Below, piece after piece: positions 17,918-27,393 of a stretch of 64,000 nucleotides of DNA. Positions within the stretch are counted from its first letter, which is position 1. Every line of letters starts with the position of its first letter. The notes beneath the pieces are model-generated. The model saw only the letters and a program-made list of their open reading frames with translations, was not told the DNA's origin and ran no database searches. The DNA is from an uncultured Roseicyclus sp. (GTDB lineage Bacteria > Pseudomonadota > Alphaproteobacteria > Rhodobacterales > Rhodobacteraceae): positions 1,150,501-1,214,500 of the forward strand of contig CANLEH010000001.1 of assembly GCA_947489665.1 (NCBI GenBank), read 5' to 3'. Made by a program: the position numbers and the translations under genes.

Positions 17918-18456
17918 ACCGGCACATCCGTCGGCAAGCCGTCGATGGTTTCCCGATTGCGATCACGCCAATAGGCGCGGAAATCTGCCTCTTCGCGCTG
18001 ATCGACCCAATGCTGCATTGTGGGCCGCTCGCCCGCATAATCCATGAAAGGCACGGCATAGCCGCACGAGGTCTGCACCAGGTCGAGGGTCACATCATAG
18101 ATCTGCCGCGCACTGCGATGCTCGGGGAAATGGGCAGCCATGTCCTCCCAGCCTGCATCGTCGCGATGCACCGTCTTGGCGGTCCCGAAACAGCGCAGGA
18201 TCAGCGGACGCTTGGTGAACGAACACCACATCAACGTCATACGATTGATGCGCATGAGATGCCCTGCCGTTTCATTGCCCGAGCCCGTGAGGTTCAGCCA
18301 CAACACGCGGTTCGGCCCCAGAATACGCAAGCTGTCCATGCCCTTAGGAGAGATATTCACCCGCCCCTCATCGGCTGCTGTGCCGACAAAGAACAGGTGC
18401 TGATCTTCAATGAAGGCGACATGATCGTCGCCCAGTTCCGGGAATTGTTTGGCCAT
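17914..18456 (-). CDS. Pyridoxamine 5'-phosphate oxidase family protein
   Basis: 180 residues, split-barrel flavin-binding fold. Visible pattern: FIEDQHLFFVGTAADEGRVNISPKG, VLWLNLTGSGNETAGHL and RPLILRCFGTAKTVH. This matches small PNPOx-like FMN/F420-type reductases rather than PdxH itself. It starts 24 bases after the glmS stop and overlaps the GNAT gene, so it may be the tail of the glmU-glmS transcript. Reaction unknown. Confidence 0.87.
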   Translation of the reverse strand: MAKQFPELGDDHVAFIEDQHLFFVGTAADEGRVNISPKGMDSLRILGPNRVLWLNLTGSGNETAGHLMRINRMTLMWCSFTKRPLILRCFGTAKTVHRDDAGWEDMAAHFPEHRSARQIYDVTLDLVQTSCGYAVPFMDYAGERPTMQHWVDQREEADFRAYWRDRNRETIDGLPTDVPV

Positions 18457-18480
18457 TCTACCCTCCGTGTCAGGGCGAGC

Positions 18481-20289
18481 CTATTCCACCGTCACCGACT
18501 TCGCCAGATTGCGCGGCTGGTCCACATCCGTACCTTTGTGCAGCGCTGTGTGATAGGCGATCAGCTGCGCCGGAATGGCGTAAAGCAGCGGTGCAAGGAT
18601 CGGGTCGACCTTGGGCATCACAAGCGTCGCCCATGTGCCATCCCCGGCCTCCGCTGCGCCGTCGGCATCGGTGATCAACCAGACGCGTCCATCGCGCGCC
18701 ATGACCTCCTGCATGTTCGAAACGGTCTTGTCGAACAGCCCGTCTTTGGGCGCCAGAACGATCACCGGCACGGTCTTGTCGATCAGTGCAATCGGCCCGT
18801 GTTTCAATTCGCCCGACGCATAGCCTTCGGCATGGATATAGCTGATTTCCTTGAGCTTCAGCGCCCCTTCCATGGCCAGCGGGAACATCGGCCCACGCCC
18901 AAGGAAAAGGACCGATCGCGCCTCGGCGAGCTTAGCGGTGCGTTTGACGATCTTCTCTTCCAGCGCGAGGGCCTGATTGATCAGGCTGGGCATCCCCCGC
19001 AGAATCTTAATCAGGTTCGCCTCGCGCTCAGCATCAATCCGGCCCCGCTGCCGCGCCGCCATGATCGCCAAATGTGCCAATACACCCAACTGGTTCATGA
19101 ACGCCTTGGTGGAGGCCACGCCAACCTCAACGCCTGCGAGGATCGGCACGATCACGTCCGATTCCCGCGCGATGGAACTTTCCGGCACGTTGACCACCGA
19201 TACGACCTTCGCGGCCTTTTCCTGCACGTAGCGCAGGGCGGCCAGGGTATCGGCCGTCTCCCCCGATTGGCTGACGAAAATTGCTGTCGAAGCAGGCGAA
19301 ACCGGCCCTTCCCGGTAGCGGAATTCCGAGGCGATATCGACATCGCAGGGCAGGCCCGCGATCTGTTCAAACCAGTACTTCGCCACCGCGCAGGCATAAT
19401 GCGCGGTGCCGCAGGCAACCATGCTGATGCGGTCGGTCTCGGTGAAATCGAGGCCTTCGGGCAGCGTTACTTGCCCACCTTCGGAATACTGGCTCAGGCA
19501 ATCGGACAGCACCACGGGCTGCTCAAAAATCTCCTTCGCCATGAAGTGCTTATGGCCGCCTTTGTCGAGCGAGGCCGCCTGCATCGGGATCGTCCGCATT
19601 TCGCGATTGGCCAGCCGGCCTTCGGCGTCGCGGATTTCGACCCCTTCGCGGGTCACGAAGGCATAATCACCCTCCTCCAGATAGGTGATCCGGTCGGTCA
19701 TCGGCCCCAACGCAATCGCGTCTGAGCCTACGAACATCTCACCATCCCCATGACCAATCGCCAGTGGAGAGCCCTTGCGTGCCGCAACGATCAGGTCTTC
19801 CTCGCCGTGGAACAGGAAGGCGAGCGCATAGGCGCCGTCCAGATGCTTCAGCGTCTCCGCCGCTGCGTCGCGCGGACCCATGTCTTGATCCATGAAATCT
19901 TCGCAAAGCTGCGCCACGGTTTCCGTATCGGTCTGGGTCACGAATTCCCGGTGAGACAGTCTTTCACGCAGCTCGCGGTAGTTCTCGATGATGCCGTTGT
20001 GCACCACCGCCACACGGCCCGCCTTGTGTGGATGCGCGTTTGTGACCGTCGGCCCACCATGGGTGGCCCACCGCGTATGGCCGATCCCGGATTTGCCGGG
20101 CAGGGGGTCATGGACCAAAGCATCCGACAAGTTCACCAACTTGCCCACTGCGCGGCGGCGGTCCAGCACACCGTTTTGCACCGTCGCGATGCCCGCGCTG
20201 TCATAGCCGCGGTATTCCAACCGCTTCAGCGCCTCGACCAGAATGGGCGCAACCTCATGGTTGCCCAACACGCCTACGATGCCACACAT
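18481..20289 (-). CDS. glmS: Glutamine-fructose-6-phosphate aminotransferase
   Basis: 602 residues, full length. It makes glucosamine-6-P from fructose-6-P and glutamine, the entry to peptidoglycan and LPS amino sugars. N-terminal Ntn glutaminase domain with catalytic Cys2 (MCGIVGVLG) and GIGHTRWATHGGP. Two SIS sugar-isomerase domains follow (FVSQSGETADTLA and FLGRGPMFPLAMEGALKLKEI), and the conserved end is DQPRNLAKSVTVE. Only three bases separate it from glmU. No glmS ribozyme is seen, as expected since that element belongs to Gram-positives. Confidence 0.98.
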   Translation of the reverse strand: MCGIVGVLGNHEVAPILVEALKRLEYRGYDSAGIATVQNGVLDRRRAVGKLVNLSDALVHDPLPGKSGIGHTRWATHGGPTVTNAHPHKAGRVAVVHNGIIENYRELRERLSHREFVTQTDTETVAQLCEDFMDQDMGPRDAAAETLKHLDGAYALAFLFHGEEDLIVAARKGSPLAIGHGDGEMFVGSDAIALGPMTDRITYLEEGDYAFVTREGVEIRDAEGRLANREMRTIPMQAASLDKGGHKHFMAKEIFEQPVVLSDCLSQYSEGGQVTLPEGLDFTETDRISMVACGTAHYACAVAKYWFEQIAGLPCDVDIASEFRYREGPVSPASTAIFVSQSGETADTLAALRYVQEKAAKVVSVVNVPESSIARESDVIVPILAGVEVGVASTKAFMNQLGVLAHLAIMAARQRGRIDAEREANLIKILRGMPSLINQALALEEKIVKRTAKLAEARSVLFLGRGPMFPLAMEGALKLKEISYIHAEGYASGELKHGPIALIDKTVPVIVLAPKDGLFDKTVSNMQEVMARDGRVWLITDADGAAEAGDGTWATLVMPKVDPILAPLLYAIPAQLIAYHTALHKGTDVDQPRNLAKSVTVE

Positions 20290-20292
20290 GCT

Positions 20293-21651
20293 CTAGCCCC
20301 TCTTGGCCTTGATCGCCCGCAGGCGGTCCATCAGTTTCACGGCAAGGCCCGGCTTGTTCACCTGTTTTGCCCGCCCCAGCGCCAGCGCACCGTCCGGCAC
20401 ATCCTCGGTCACGACCGAGCCGCTGGCTGTCACCGCTTTCGCGCCAATTTTCACGGGCGCGACCAGCATTGTGTCAGACCCGATAAAGGCGTCTTCCCCG
20501 ATCTCCGTCCGGTGCTTCATCACACCATCATAGTTGCAAGTGACTGTTCCAGCGCCCAAATTCGCGCGTGCACCCACACTGGCATCGCCCACGTAAGACA
20601 GGTGGTTTACCTTGGCGCCTTCGCCGATCTCGGCCGTTTTCACCTCAACGAAATTGCCGATCTTGGCGTCGTTCCCGATCTCGGCCCCGGGGCGCAGCCG
20701 TGCATAGGGGCCAACGATGGCGCCTTCACTGACGTGGCAGCCCTCAAGATGGCTGAAGGCGCGGATGAGTGCGCCGGATTCGACGGTCACATTCGCACCG
20801 AAGTAGACATTCGGTTCAATCTCCGCATCGCGTCCTACATGGGTGTCGAGCGCAAAGAACACCGTATCGGGGGCCTGCATCGTCACGCCATTCTCCAGCA
20901 TCTCCGCCCGGCGCAGGGCCTGAAAATGCGCCTCCGCCTGTGCCAGTTCTGCGCGAGAATTGATGCCGAGGGTCTCCATCTCGTCGCAGACGACGACTGT
21001 TGCGGATTTCCCGTCCGTCGCCGCGATCTCGGGCACATCCGTCAGGTAGTACTCGCCATTCGCGTTGTCGTTGCCGACCTTGCGCAGCGTGTCCATCAGG
21101 ACGCCCGCATCGGCACAAAGAAGGCCGGAATTACAAAGGGTTATCGCGCGAACGTCGTCGGAGGCATCTTTGTGTTCAACGATGCGTATCAGCCTGTCAC
21201 CGTCCATGACCAGCCGTCCGTAGCCGGTTGGGTCAGCGGCCTCAAATCCCAGCATGACGATGTCATGGCTGGCCCGAGCCGCGCGCATCGCGTCTAGCGT
21301 TTCCGCGCGGATAAAGGGGGTGTCTGCGTACAGGACAACCGCGTCACCATCAAAGCCCTCCAACGCCTCAGCCGCCTGCAAGACGGCGTGGCCCGTACCA
21401 AGCTGTTCAGCTTGCCGGACCGCGACCGCCTCGGGCGCGATGTCGGCCAGCGCGCGCTCCACCGCATCGGCCCCGTGGCCGGTGACGACAATGATCCGCG
21501 CAGGTTCCAACGGTGCGGCAGAGGCGAGCGCGTGGGCCAGCAGCGGCGCGCACCCCAACGGGTGCAGCGGTTTGGGCAGATCGGAGTTCATCCGCGTGCC
21601 TGCACCCGCGGCCAGAACCACCAGTGCCAATGGTTTTGAATTCGCCTGCAT
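20293..21651 (-). CDS. glmU: Bifunctional N-acetylglucosamine-1-P uridyltransferase/GlcN-1-P acetyltransferase
   Basis: 452 residues. N-terminal nucleotidyltransferase domain with VVLAAGAGTRMNSDLPKPLHP. The C-terminal left-handed beta-helix is made of hexapeptide repeats, for example GPYARLRPGAEIGNDAKIGNFVEVK, and carries the CNYDG acetyl-CoA region. Together with glmS it gives UDP-GlcNAc. First gene of the operon; the 126-bp region to the divergent gph gene must hold both promoters. Confidence 0.98.
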   Translation of the reverse strand: MQANSKPLALVVLAAGAGTRMNSDLPKPLHPLGCAPLLAHALASAAPLEPARIIVVTGHGADAVERALADIAPEAVAVRQAEQLGTGHAVLQAAEALEGFDGDAVVLYADTPFIRAETLDAMRAARASHDIVMLGFEAADPTGYGRLVMDGDRLIRIVEHKDASDDVRAITLCNSGLLCADAGVLMDTLRKVGNDNANGEYYLTDVPEIAATDGKSATVVVCDEMETLGINSRAELAQAEAHFQALRRAEMLENGVTMQAPDTVFFALDTHVGRDAEIEPNVYFGANVTVESGALIRAFSHLEGCHVSEGAIVGPYARLRPGAEIGNDAKIGNFVEVKTAEIGEGAKVNHLSYVGDASVGARANLGAGTVTCNYDGVMKHRTEIGEDAFIGSDTMLVAPVKIGAKAVTASGSVVTEDVPDGALALGRAKQVNKPGLAVKLMDRLRAIKAKRG

Positions 21652-21777
21652 GTAACGCCTTTCCTTCGCGTTTGGTGCCTATTAACCAGAGCCGCGCGGC
21701 GTGGCAAAGCCCCGAGCCGTTCAATTTGGCCGTCACGTTGTAACAGCGTTGGGCGGAATTCTGCCGAAAGGGGCATC

Positions 21778-22443
21778 ATGCGCACGATTGTTTTCGATCT
21801 CGACGGGACGCTCGCGGATACGGCGGGGGATCTTCTGGCGGCTGCAAATGCCGCGCTGATCCGGTTGGGACATCCCCCGCAACTGGAGATGGGGCGCGAT
21901 GATGCGACCGCGTTTGCGGGCGGGCGGGCCATGCTGCGGCTGGCGGCGGAGCGCCTTGGGATTGCAGATCGCGAAGGTCTGGCCGATGCGGGTTATCAGG
22001 CGCTGCTTGATGCCTATGGCGCCGACATCGACACCCACACCGCGCTTTATCCTGGGACGGTTGAGGCTGTGGACCGCCTCCGCGCAGCTGGCCATGCGAC
22101 AGGCATTTGTACGAACAAACCTGAGGGTCTGGCCGTCACGCTGATCGCGCGTCTTGAGTTGACGGACCGCTTCCCGGTTTTGATCGGGGCGGACACATTG
22201 CCGACCCGCAAGCCCGACCCCGCGCCGTTGCTGGAAACCATCGCGCGCCTGGGCGGGGCGCCAGATAATGCCGTATTGATCGGCGACACGATCACGGATC
22301 GCAAAACCGCCGCCGCTGCGGGGATCCCTTGCGTGCTTGTGACCTTCGGGCCCACCGGCCGCGCGGTGGCGGACCTATCGCCAGAGGCACTATTGGACCA
22401 TTACGACCAACTTGACGCAGTGCTTGATCAACTCCTCGGTTGA
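21778..22443 (+). CDS. gph: Phosphoglycolate phosphatase-like HAD hydrolase
   Basis: 221 residues, HAD subfamily IA. Motif I is FDLDGTLADT, motif II is ICTNKPEG, motif III is the Lys of TRKPDP, and motif IV is LIGDTITDRKTAAAAG. This fits Gph/PGPase length and order, but related HAD phosphatases are hard to separate by motif alone. It is divergent from glmU and ends 32 bases before an aminotransferase gene in the same direction. Confidence 0.85.
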   Translation: MRTIVFDLDGTLADTAGDLLAAANAALIRLGHPPQLEMGRDDATAFAGGRAMLRLAAERLGIADREGLADAGYQALLDAYGADIDTHTALYPGTVEAVDRLRAAGHATGICTNKPEGLAVTLIARLELTDRFPVLIGADTLPTRKPDPAPLLETIARLGGAPDNAVLIGDTITDRKTAAAAGIPCVLVTFGPTGRAVADLSPEALLDHYDQLDAVLDQLLG

Positions 22444-22475
22444 CCTGTGCCGTCTTGCGCACGATCTTCCCGCCC

Positions 22476-23684
22476 ATGAGTAAACAGATTTTCACTGGGA
22501 CCTTCACCCAGCAGGAACCTATCCCCGAAGCCGCGATTGACGCCGCCGTTGCGGTCATGCGTTCAGGGCGGTTGCACCGCTACAACACAGCACCGGGCGA
22601 GGCGGGCGAAACTGCCGACCTCGAGCGCGAATTCGCGGCCTACACGGGCGCGAAATACTGCCTTGCTGTGGCTTCAGGTGGCTATGCGATGGGCGCGGCC
22701 CTGCGTGCGGTCGGCGTTGGGCCCGGCGACAAGGTGCTGACCAACGGTTTCACGCTGGCCCCCGTGCCTGGCGCCATTGCCGCGGTGAATGCCGAGCCTG
22801 TGTTCGTGGAAGTCACCGACAGCCTTGTCATCGACCTTGAGGATCTTGCAGCCAAGATCGAAAGCTCCGGTGCATCGGTCCTGCTGCTCAGCCATATGCG
22901 CGGGCATCTGTGCGATATGGACCGGTTGATGGAGATCTGCGACGCGAGCCGCGTGAAAGTGATCGAGGATTGCGCCCATACCATGGGTGGAGCCTGGCGC
23001 GGTGTGCCTTCAGGCCGGCACGGATTGGTCGGTTGTTACTCCACGCAAACCTATAAGCACATCAATTCCGGTGAGGGCGGCTTGCTGATTTCCGACGATG
23101 AAGAGGTCATGGCAAAAGCCGTGATGTTGTCGGGTTCCTACATGCTTTTCGGCAAAAATGGCGCTGCACCCCCTGTGGATACATTTGAAAATGTAAAGTA
23201 CGTCACGCCGAACGTCTCAGGCCGGATGGACAATCTGCGCGCTGCAATCCTGCGTCCGCAGCTTGCAGACCTGCCTGTCCAGATCGCACGATGGAACGCG
23301 CTCTACCGTGCGGTGGAAGAGGGCGTGCGTAACACGCCCGGTCTTCAGGTAATCGAACGGCCCGCCGAAGAGGATATCGTCGGCTCCTCCATTCAAGTGC
23401 TTTTGCCCCATGCCTCACCTGAGGCCGTGCAGGCGGTCGTCGCTGGCTGTGGCGCCCGCGGGGTGGAGCTGAAATGGTTTGGTGCCGCGGAGCCCGTGGC
23501 CTTTACCTCTCGCTATGACAGTTGGCGTTACGCTCCGGCGCAGAGCCTGCCGCAAACCGATCGCATCCTGGCGGGTCTGCTGGACATGCGCCTGCCGCTG
23601 ACCTTTGCGGTCGAGGATGCAAAGCTGATTGCAGAGATCATCCGTGATGAAGTGATGTCTGCGCTTCCACAAGCGGCGGAATAA
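22476..23684 (+). CDS. DegT/DnrJ/EryC1/StrS family PLP aminotransferase
   Basis: 402 residues from ATG 22476 (MSKQIFTGTFTQQEP); the upstream extension is not family-like. Fold type I PLP enzyme: YCLAVASGGYAMGAALRAVG, VIEDCAHTMGG (PLP-ring Asp) and the Schiff-base Lys in YSTQTYKHINSGEGG. Relatives aminate nucleotide-linked keto sugars or act as dehydratases. It sits next to gph and near glmU/glmS, but no other sugar-nucleotide genes are visible, so the substrate is open. Confidence 0.88.
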   Translation: MSKQIFTGTFTQQEPIPEAAIDAAVAVMRSGRLHRYNTAPGEAGETADLEREFAAYTGAKYCLAVASGGYAMGAALRAVGVGPGDKVLTNGFTLAPVPGAIAAVNAEPVFVEVTDSLVIDLEDLAAKIESSGASVLLLSHMRGHLCDMDRLMEICDASRVKVIEDCAHTMGGAWRGVPSGRHGLVGCYSTQTYKHINSGEGGLLISDDEEVMAKAVMLSGSYMLFGKNGAAPPVDTFENVKYVTPNVSGRMDNLRAAILRPQLADLPVQIARWNALYRAVEEGVRNTPGLQVIERPAEEDIVGSSIQVLLPHASPEAVQAVVAGCGARGVELKWFGAAEPVAFTSRYDSWRYAPAQSLPQTDRILAGLLDMRLPLTFAVEDAKLIAEIIRDEVMSALPQAAE

Positions 23685-23698
23685 GCTCGATTGATATG

Positions 23699-23723
23699 AA
23701 AAAGGCGGCCCGATCAGGCCGCC
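23699..23723 (-). terminator. Intrinsic terminator between convergent genes
   Basis: Stem GGCGGCC / GGCCGCC with a 6-nt loop. Read on the minus strand it is followed by TTTTT, so it is a good terminator for the outer-membrane protein gene. In the plus direction the tail is only ATTT, giving a weaker stop for the aminotransferase gene. Confidence 0.8.
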
Positions 23724-23751
23724 ATTTGCGTTCCTTGACGTATCTTTGCCG

Positions 23752-24339
23752 TCAGAAGTGCAGCGCTACACCCAGTCCAACGGCGTTCGCGTCGATCTGC
23801 GAATTCGGGCCGGAGACCAGTGTTGTCGCATCTTCGGGGTTCATGTGCGTCGAGGTGTAGTCAAGCCGCACCGATACGGTTTCGGTCAGCAGCATTTCCA
23901 TGCCGATGCCGTATACCAGGCCAGAGGCCGAGCCATCCGCCGTCGCACTGCCAGCCGCCGCGCCATATTCTACGCGCTGATAGCCGAGCGAGCCGTAGAC
24001 CAGCGCGTTGCCGATGGCATAGCCGCCGCGGACGCGTGCATTCAGCTGGTTATTAAATTCGAAATCTGGATTGCCAAGATTTGTCTGGAAGCTGACAGGG
24101 CCACCAAAGCCAACCTCGGCACCGACCACGAAATTGTCGCCGAGCGCGTAGTTGTAACCGCCATAGGCGCCAAAGCTGGTGCCTTCTTGCAGCGGCCCTG
24201 CGGTCGAAGAATTGTCAAACTCCGGCGAGATGATGTTCGTCGCGAAACCTGCATAAAAGCCGGTCCACTGGCTCGCATCCTGTGCAGAGGCACCGGTGGC
24301 GGCAAGAGCGGCAGCAAGGGTCAAGGCAGTCAGGCGCAT
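23752..24339 (-). CDS. Small outer-membrane beta-barrel protein
   Basis: 195 residues from ATG 24339, with signal peptide MRLTALTLAAALAATGASA. The mature part alternates hydrophobic and polar residues with aromatic girdles (WTGFYAGFATN, YNYALGDNFVVGAEVGFGG, YGSLGYQRVEYGAA). It ends in a terminal Phe (GVALHF), as outer-membrane barrels do. About eight strands, OmpA/Omp25-like without a peptidoglycan-binding domain. Followed by a strong terminator. Confidence 0.85.
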   Translation of the reverse strand: MRLTALTLAAALAATGASAQDASQWTGFYAGFATNIISPEFDNSSTAGPLQEGTSFGAYGGYNYALGDNFVVGAEVGFGGPVSFQTNLGNPDFEFNNQLNARVRGGYAIGNALVYGSLGYQRVEYGAAAGSATADGSASGLVYGIGMEMLLTETVSVRLDYTSTHMNPEDATTLVSGPNSQIDANAVGLGVALHF

Positions 24340-24495
24340 GATTTGTCCTTCACGTCTTGGGCGAACTTCACCCGGTAGAGTTACATTAGCCTGAACAGGC
24401 CGGGTCGGAAAGGTCGGGCTTTCATGCATTTGACGAAAGTGCACCATTTGGGTGACAGTTTCGGCACTTTCACGCGCATTTGATCGGAGCATCTT

Positions 24496-24933
24496 TTGAA
24501 GAAGTTAATTTTTGCCGCCGCAGCCACCGTTTTCCTGGCCCTTCCCGCGAGTGCTGAATGGATTTTCAACCCCGACGCGCCGCCTGCGGGCCGGGCCGTG
24601 GGCACGGGCGATGGGGCCAATCTGATTCTGGAATGCGGCAATGGCGGTTTTCCGGTTGTAGGCATACATGGCCACAACCCAGGCGGCCCGGAAGAAGACT
24701 TTGTTTTGCAGATCGATGAAAACCCGGAAGACCTCTATTTCGGCGATTGCACGGGTGCGTTCTGCTGGATCGACATGGACACGATGGAGCGTGCCGACGC
24801 CTTCTGGAACCAGATGCGCGAGGGCACGACCCTGAACATCGGGTTGCTGCGCCGCGGCTCCCTCGGGTCCGTTCCTCTGACCGGGGTCGCGCAATACATC
24901 GCCGAGATCGAGGCGCGCGGCTGCGGGTTCTAA
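24496..24933 (+). CDS. Exported protein of unknown function
   Basis: 145 residues. Start TTG at 24496 is supported by GGAG with a six-base spacer and the clean signal peptide [19 protein letters not shown]. The mature domain holds three or four Cys ([27 protein letters not shown]), probably disulfide-bonded in the periplasm. No family recognised. Its TAA stop is interleaved with the pyrG TAG stop within the four bases CTAA. Confidence 0.75.
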   Translation: MKKLIFAAAATVFLALPASAEWIFNPDAPPAGRAVGTGDGANLILECGNGGFPVVGIHGHNPGGPEEDFVLQIDENPEDLYFGDCTGAFCWIDMDTMERADAFWNQMREGTTLNIGLLRRGSLGSVPLTGVAQYIAEIEARGCGF

Positions 24934-26573
24934 ACCAGCCGCGAATTGTCTTTCGCTGCACGCACGAAGTCGCGGAACAGGGGGTGGGGATCAAACGGTT
25001 TTGACTTTAGCTCGGGGTGGAATTGCACCCCGATGAACCACGGATGATCCTTCACCTCGACAATTTCAGGCAGGCGCCCATCCGGTGACATACCGGAGAA
25101 CAAGAGCCCCTGTTTCTCAAGCGCTTCGCGGTACTTGATGTCGACCTCGTACCGGTGCCGGTGGCGTTCTTCGATCGCCACGTCGCCATAGGCTTCGGCC
25201 ACTTTCGAGCCTTCGGCGAGCACCGCATCATAGGCCCCAAGACGCATGGTGCCGCCCTTGTCATCGGTCACCTTGCGTTCAACCTTGTGATTGCCCTGCA
25301 CCCATTCTTTCAGGTGATAAACCACCGGCGTGAAACGCTTTTTCCCGGCTTCATGATCAAATTCCTCTGATCCGGCATCGCCCAGGTCCGCCAGATTGCG
25401 CGCCGCCTCGATCACGGCCATCTGCATGCCAAGGCAGATCCCCAGATACGGCACACCGCGTGTGCGCGCGAATTCGGCGGCCTTGATCTTGCCTTCTGTT
25501 CCGCGCTCGCCAAATCCGCCGGGCACGAGGATCGCGTGGAATCCTTCCAGATGCGGGGCAGGGTCTTCCCGGTCGAACACTTCGGCATCGACCCATTCAA
25601 CTTTCACCTTCACCCGGTTCGCCATGCCACCATGGGTCAGCGCCTCGGCAATGGATTTATAGGCGTCTTCCAACTGCGTGTATTTGCCGACAATGGCAAC
25701 CTTCACTTCGCCTTCCGGGTTGTTGATCCGGTCAGCCACATCTTCCCAGACACGCAGGTCGGGTTTGGGGGCAGGGCTGATGCCAAATGCATCCAGCACA
25801 GCCTGGTCCAACCCCTCGCGGTGATAGGCCAATGGCGCCTCGTAGATTGATTTGAGGTCTTGCGCGGCGATCACGCTGTCGGGGCGGACGTTGCAGAACA
25901 GCGCCAGCTTTTCGCGTTCCTTCTCGGGGATCGGTCCTTCAGACCGGCAGACGAGGATATCTGGCGCCAAACCGATGGAGCGCAACTCCTTGACCGAGTG
26001 CTGCGTGGGCTTGGTTTTCAACTCGCCCGACGCGGCGATGAACGGCAGCAGCGTGAGGTGCATGAACACGCATTGGCCCCGCGGGCGTTCCTGCCCGAAT
26101 TGGCGGATCGCTTCGAAGAATGGAAGGCCCTCGATATCGCCCACCGTGCCGCCGATTTCGCACAGCATGAAATCGACCTCATCTTCACCAATGGCGATGA
26201 AATCTTTGATTTCATTGGTCACATGGGGGATGACCTGGATCGTTTTGCCCAGGTAATCGCCGCGCCGCTCTTTCTCCAGCACATTGGTGTAGATGCGCCC
26301 GGACGACACGCTGTCGGTCTTCCGCGCGGGCACGCCGGTGAACCGTTCGTAGTGCCCAAGATCGAGGTCCGTCTCCGCTCCATCGTCGGTCACGAAGACT
26401 TCGCCATGCTCAAACGGGCTCATCGTGCCGGGATCGACGTTGAGGTATGGGTCTAGCTTGCGCAATCGCACTGAGAAGCCCCGCGCCTGAAGCAGCGCAC
26501 CAAGGGCGGCTGAGGCCAAACCCTTGCCAAGCGACGACACAACGCCGCCGGTAATGAATATGAATCGCGCCAT
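24930..26573 (-). CDS. pyrG: CTP synthase
   Basis: 547 residues, typical full length; converts UTP to CTP using glutamine nitrogen. Amidoligase domain begins [16 protein letters not shown] with the P-loop, then [27 protein letters not shown]. The C-terminal class I glutaminase domain has the catalytic Cys in LGICLGMQ and the His/Glu in VQFHPELKS. Upstream secG has its own terminator, so pyrG probably uses a promoter within 26574-26716. Confidence 0.98.
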   Translation of the reverse strand: MARFIFITGGVVSSLGKGLASAALGALLQARGFSVRLRKLDPYLNVDPGTMSPFEHGEVFVTDDGAETDLDLGHYERFTGVPARKTDSVSSGRIYTNVLEKERRGDYLGKTIQVIPHVTNEIKDFIAIGEDEVDFMLCEIGGTVGDIEGLPFFEAIRQFGQERPRGQCVFMHLTLLPFIAASGELKTKPTQHSVKELRSIGLAPDILVCRSEGPIPEKEREKLALFCNVRPDSVIAAQDLKSIYEAPLAYHREGLDQAVLDAFGISPAPKPDLRVWEDVADRINNPEGEVKVAIVGKYTQLEDAYKSIAEALTHGGMANRVKVKVEWVDAEVFDREDPAPHLEGFHAILVPGGFGERGTEGKIKAAEFARTRGVPYLGICLGMQMAVIEAARNLADLGDAGSEEFDHEAGKKRFTPVVYHLKEWVQGNHKVERKVTDDKGGTMRLGAYDAVLAEGSKVAEAYGDVAIEERHRHRYEVDIKYREALEKQGLLFSGMSPDGRLPEIVEVKDHPWFIGVQFHPELKSKPFDPHPLFRDFVRAAKDNSRLV

Positions 26574-26716
26574 GCCCGAAAGTCCCCCGTGCGGATGGTT
26601 ACGCGCCCGCTTGGCGGCCCATCCATGTCTCTTTCCACGGGATTTGAGGATACTCGGATTCGCCCCGGTTAGACAAGCCAGCAGGCGGCCAAAATGCCAA
26701 GATCATGTGGATAAAG

Positions 26717-26742
26717 AAAAAAGCCACCCAAAATCGGGTGGC
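26717..26742 (-). terminator. Intrinsic terminator of secG
   Basis: Perfect 7-bp stem GCCACCC / GGGTGGC with a 6-nt loop. On the minus strand the U-rich tail TTTTTTCTTT follows. It begins about ten bases after the secG stop codon. Confidence 0.88.
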
Positions 26743-26752
26743 TTCGCTTTGA

Positions 26753-27121
26753 TCACTCCACCGGCGGAAGCGCCGGACTGTCGCCATCAATCGGCGGCAG
26801 CATCGTCTCGATCGGCGGAAGCGAACTGTCGCCCGCGTCACCCTCTGTTGCCGGGGGCAGGCCGCCCAGATCGTCCAGCAGCGAAGAGTTGGAGGAGTTC
26901 TGCGCCGCAATCACTGTCAATGTGATTGACGTTGCAAGGAAAGCGATTGCGAAAAACCATGTCAGTTTGCCAAGGGCCGTTGCCGCCTGGCGACCGGTCA
27001 TCACGCCGCCACCGCCGCCGCCACCCATGCCGAGCCCGCCGCCTTCGGAGCGTTGCAGCAACACAACGCCGATCAGGCAGACCGCGAGGATCAAGTGGAT
27101 GACGAGGATGATGTTTTCCAT
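26753..27121 (-). CDS. secG: Preprotein translocase subunit SecG
   Basis: 122 residues from ATG 27121 (MENIILVIHLILAVCLIGVVLLQRSEGGGLGMG). Two membrane helices flank a glycine-rich cytoplasmic loop with a run of seven glycines before VMTGRQAATALGKLTW. It associates with SecYE in Sec export. The second helix is followed by an acidic, Pro-rich tail (SSLPPIETMLPPIDGDSPALPPVE) of about 45 residues, longer than E. coli SecG has. Confidence 0.93.
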   Translation of the reverse strand: MENIILVIHLILAVCLIGVVLLQRSEGGGLGMGGGGGGGVMTGRQAATALGKLTWFFAIAFLATSITLTVIAAQNSSNSSLLDDLGGLPPATEGDAGDSSLPPIETMLPPIDGDSPALPPVE

Positions 27122-27393
27122 AGTCGCGCTTTCTCTCAACCGGACGGTGTTCCGATCCGCGCCTCACTTATGAGATGCGACAGGGGGCCGCAAGGGCCTC
27201 GCTGATATCAGAGTCGTGATTCCCGTTCTGCGTGTGGCGATGATCGTTTCACATGAAGAGATCTTTTTCAATTCGGCCACTCCACACACATTTCCCTAAC
27301 AACCGGTTAACTATCGCGTTCGCAAGTTTCCGGTTCCCCCGCGTGGCAAGGGCCGCTATAGCGCCCCGGGGTTTTCACGATCCGGAGGATTTC

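Noticed and set aside
17410-19725. 771-residue plus-strand ORF
   Set aside because: Runs antisense across GNAT, PNPOx and glmS, all of which have clear motifs on the minus strand.
19750-21297. 515-residue plus-strand ORF
   Set aside because: Antisense shadow of glmS and glmU.
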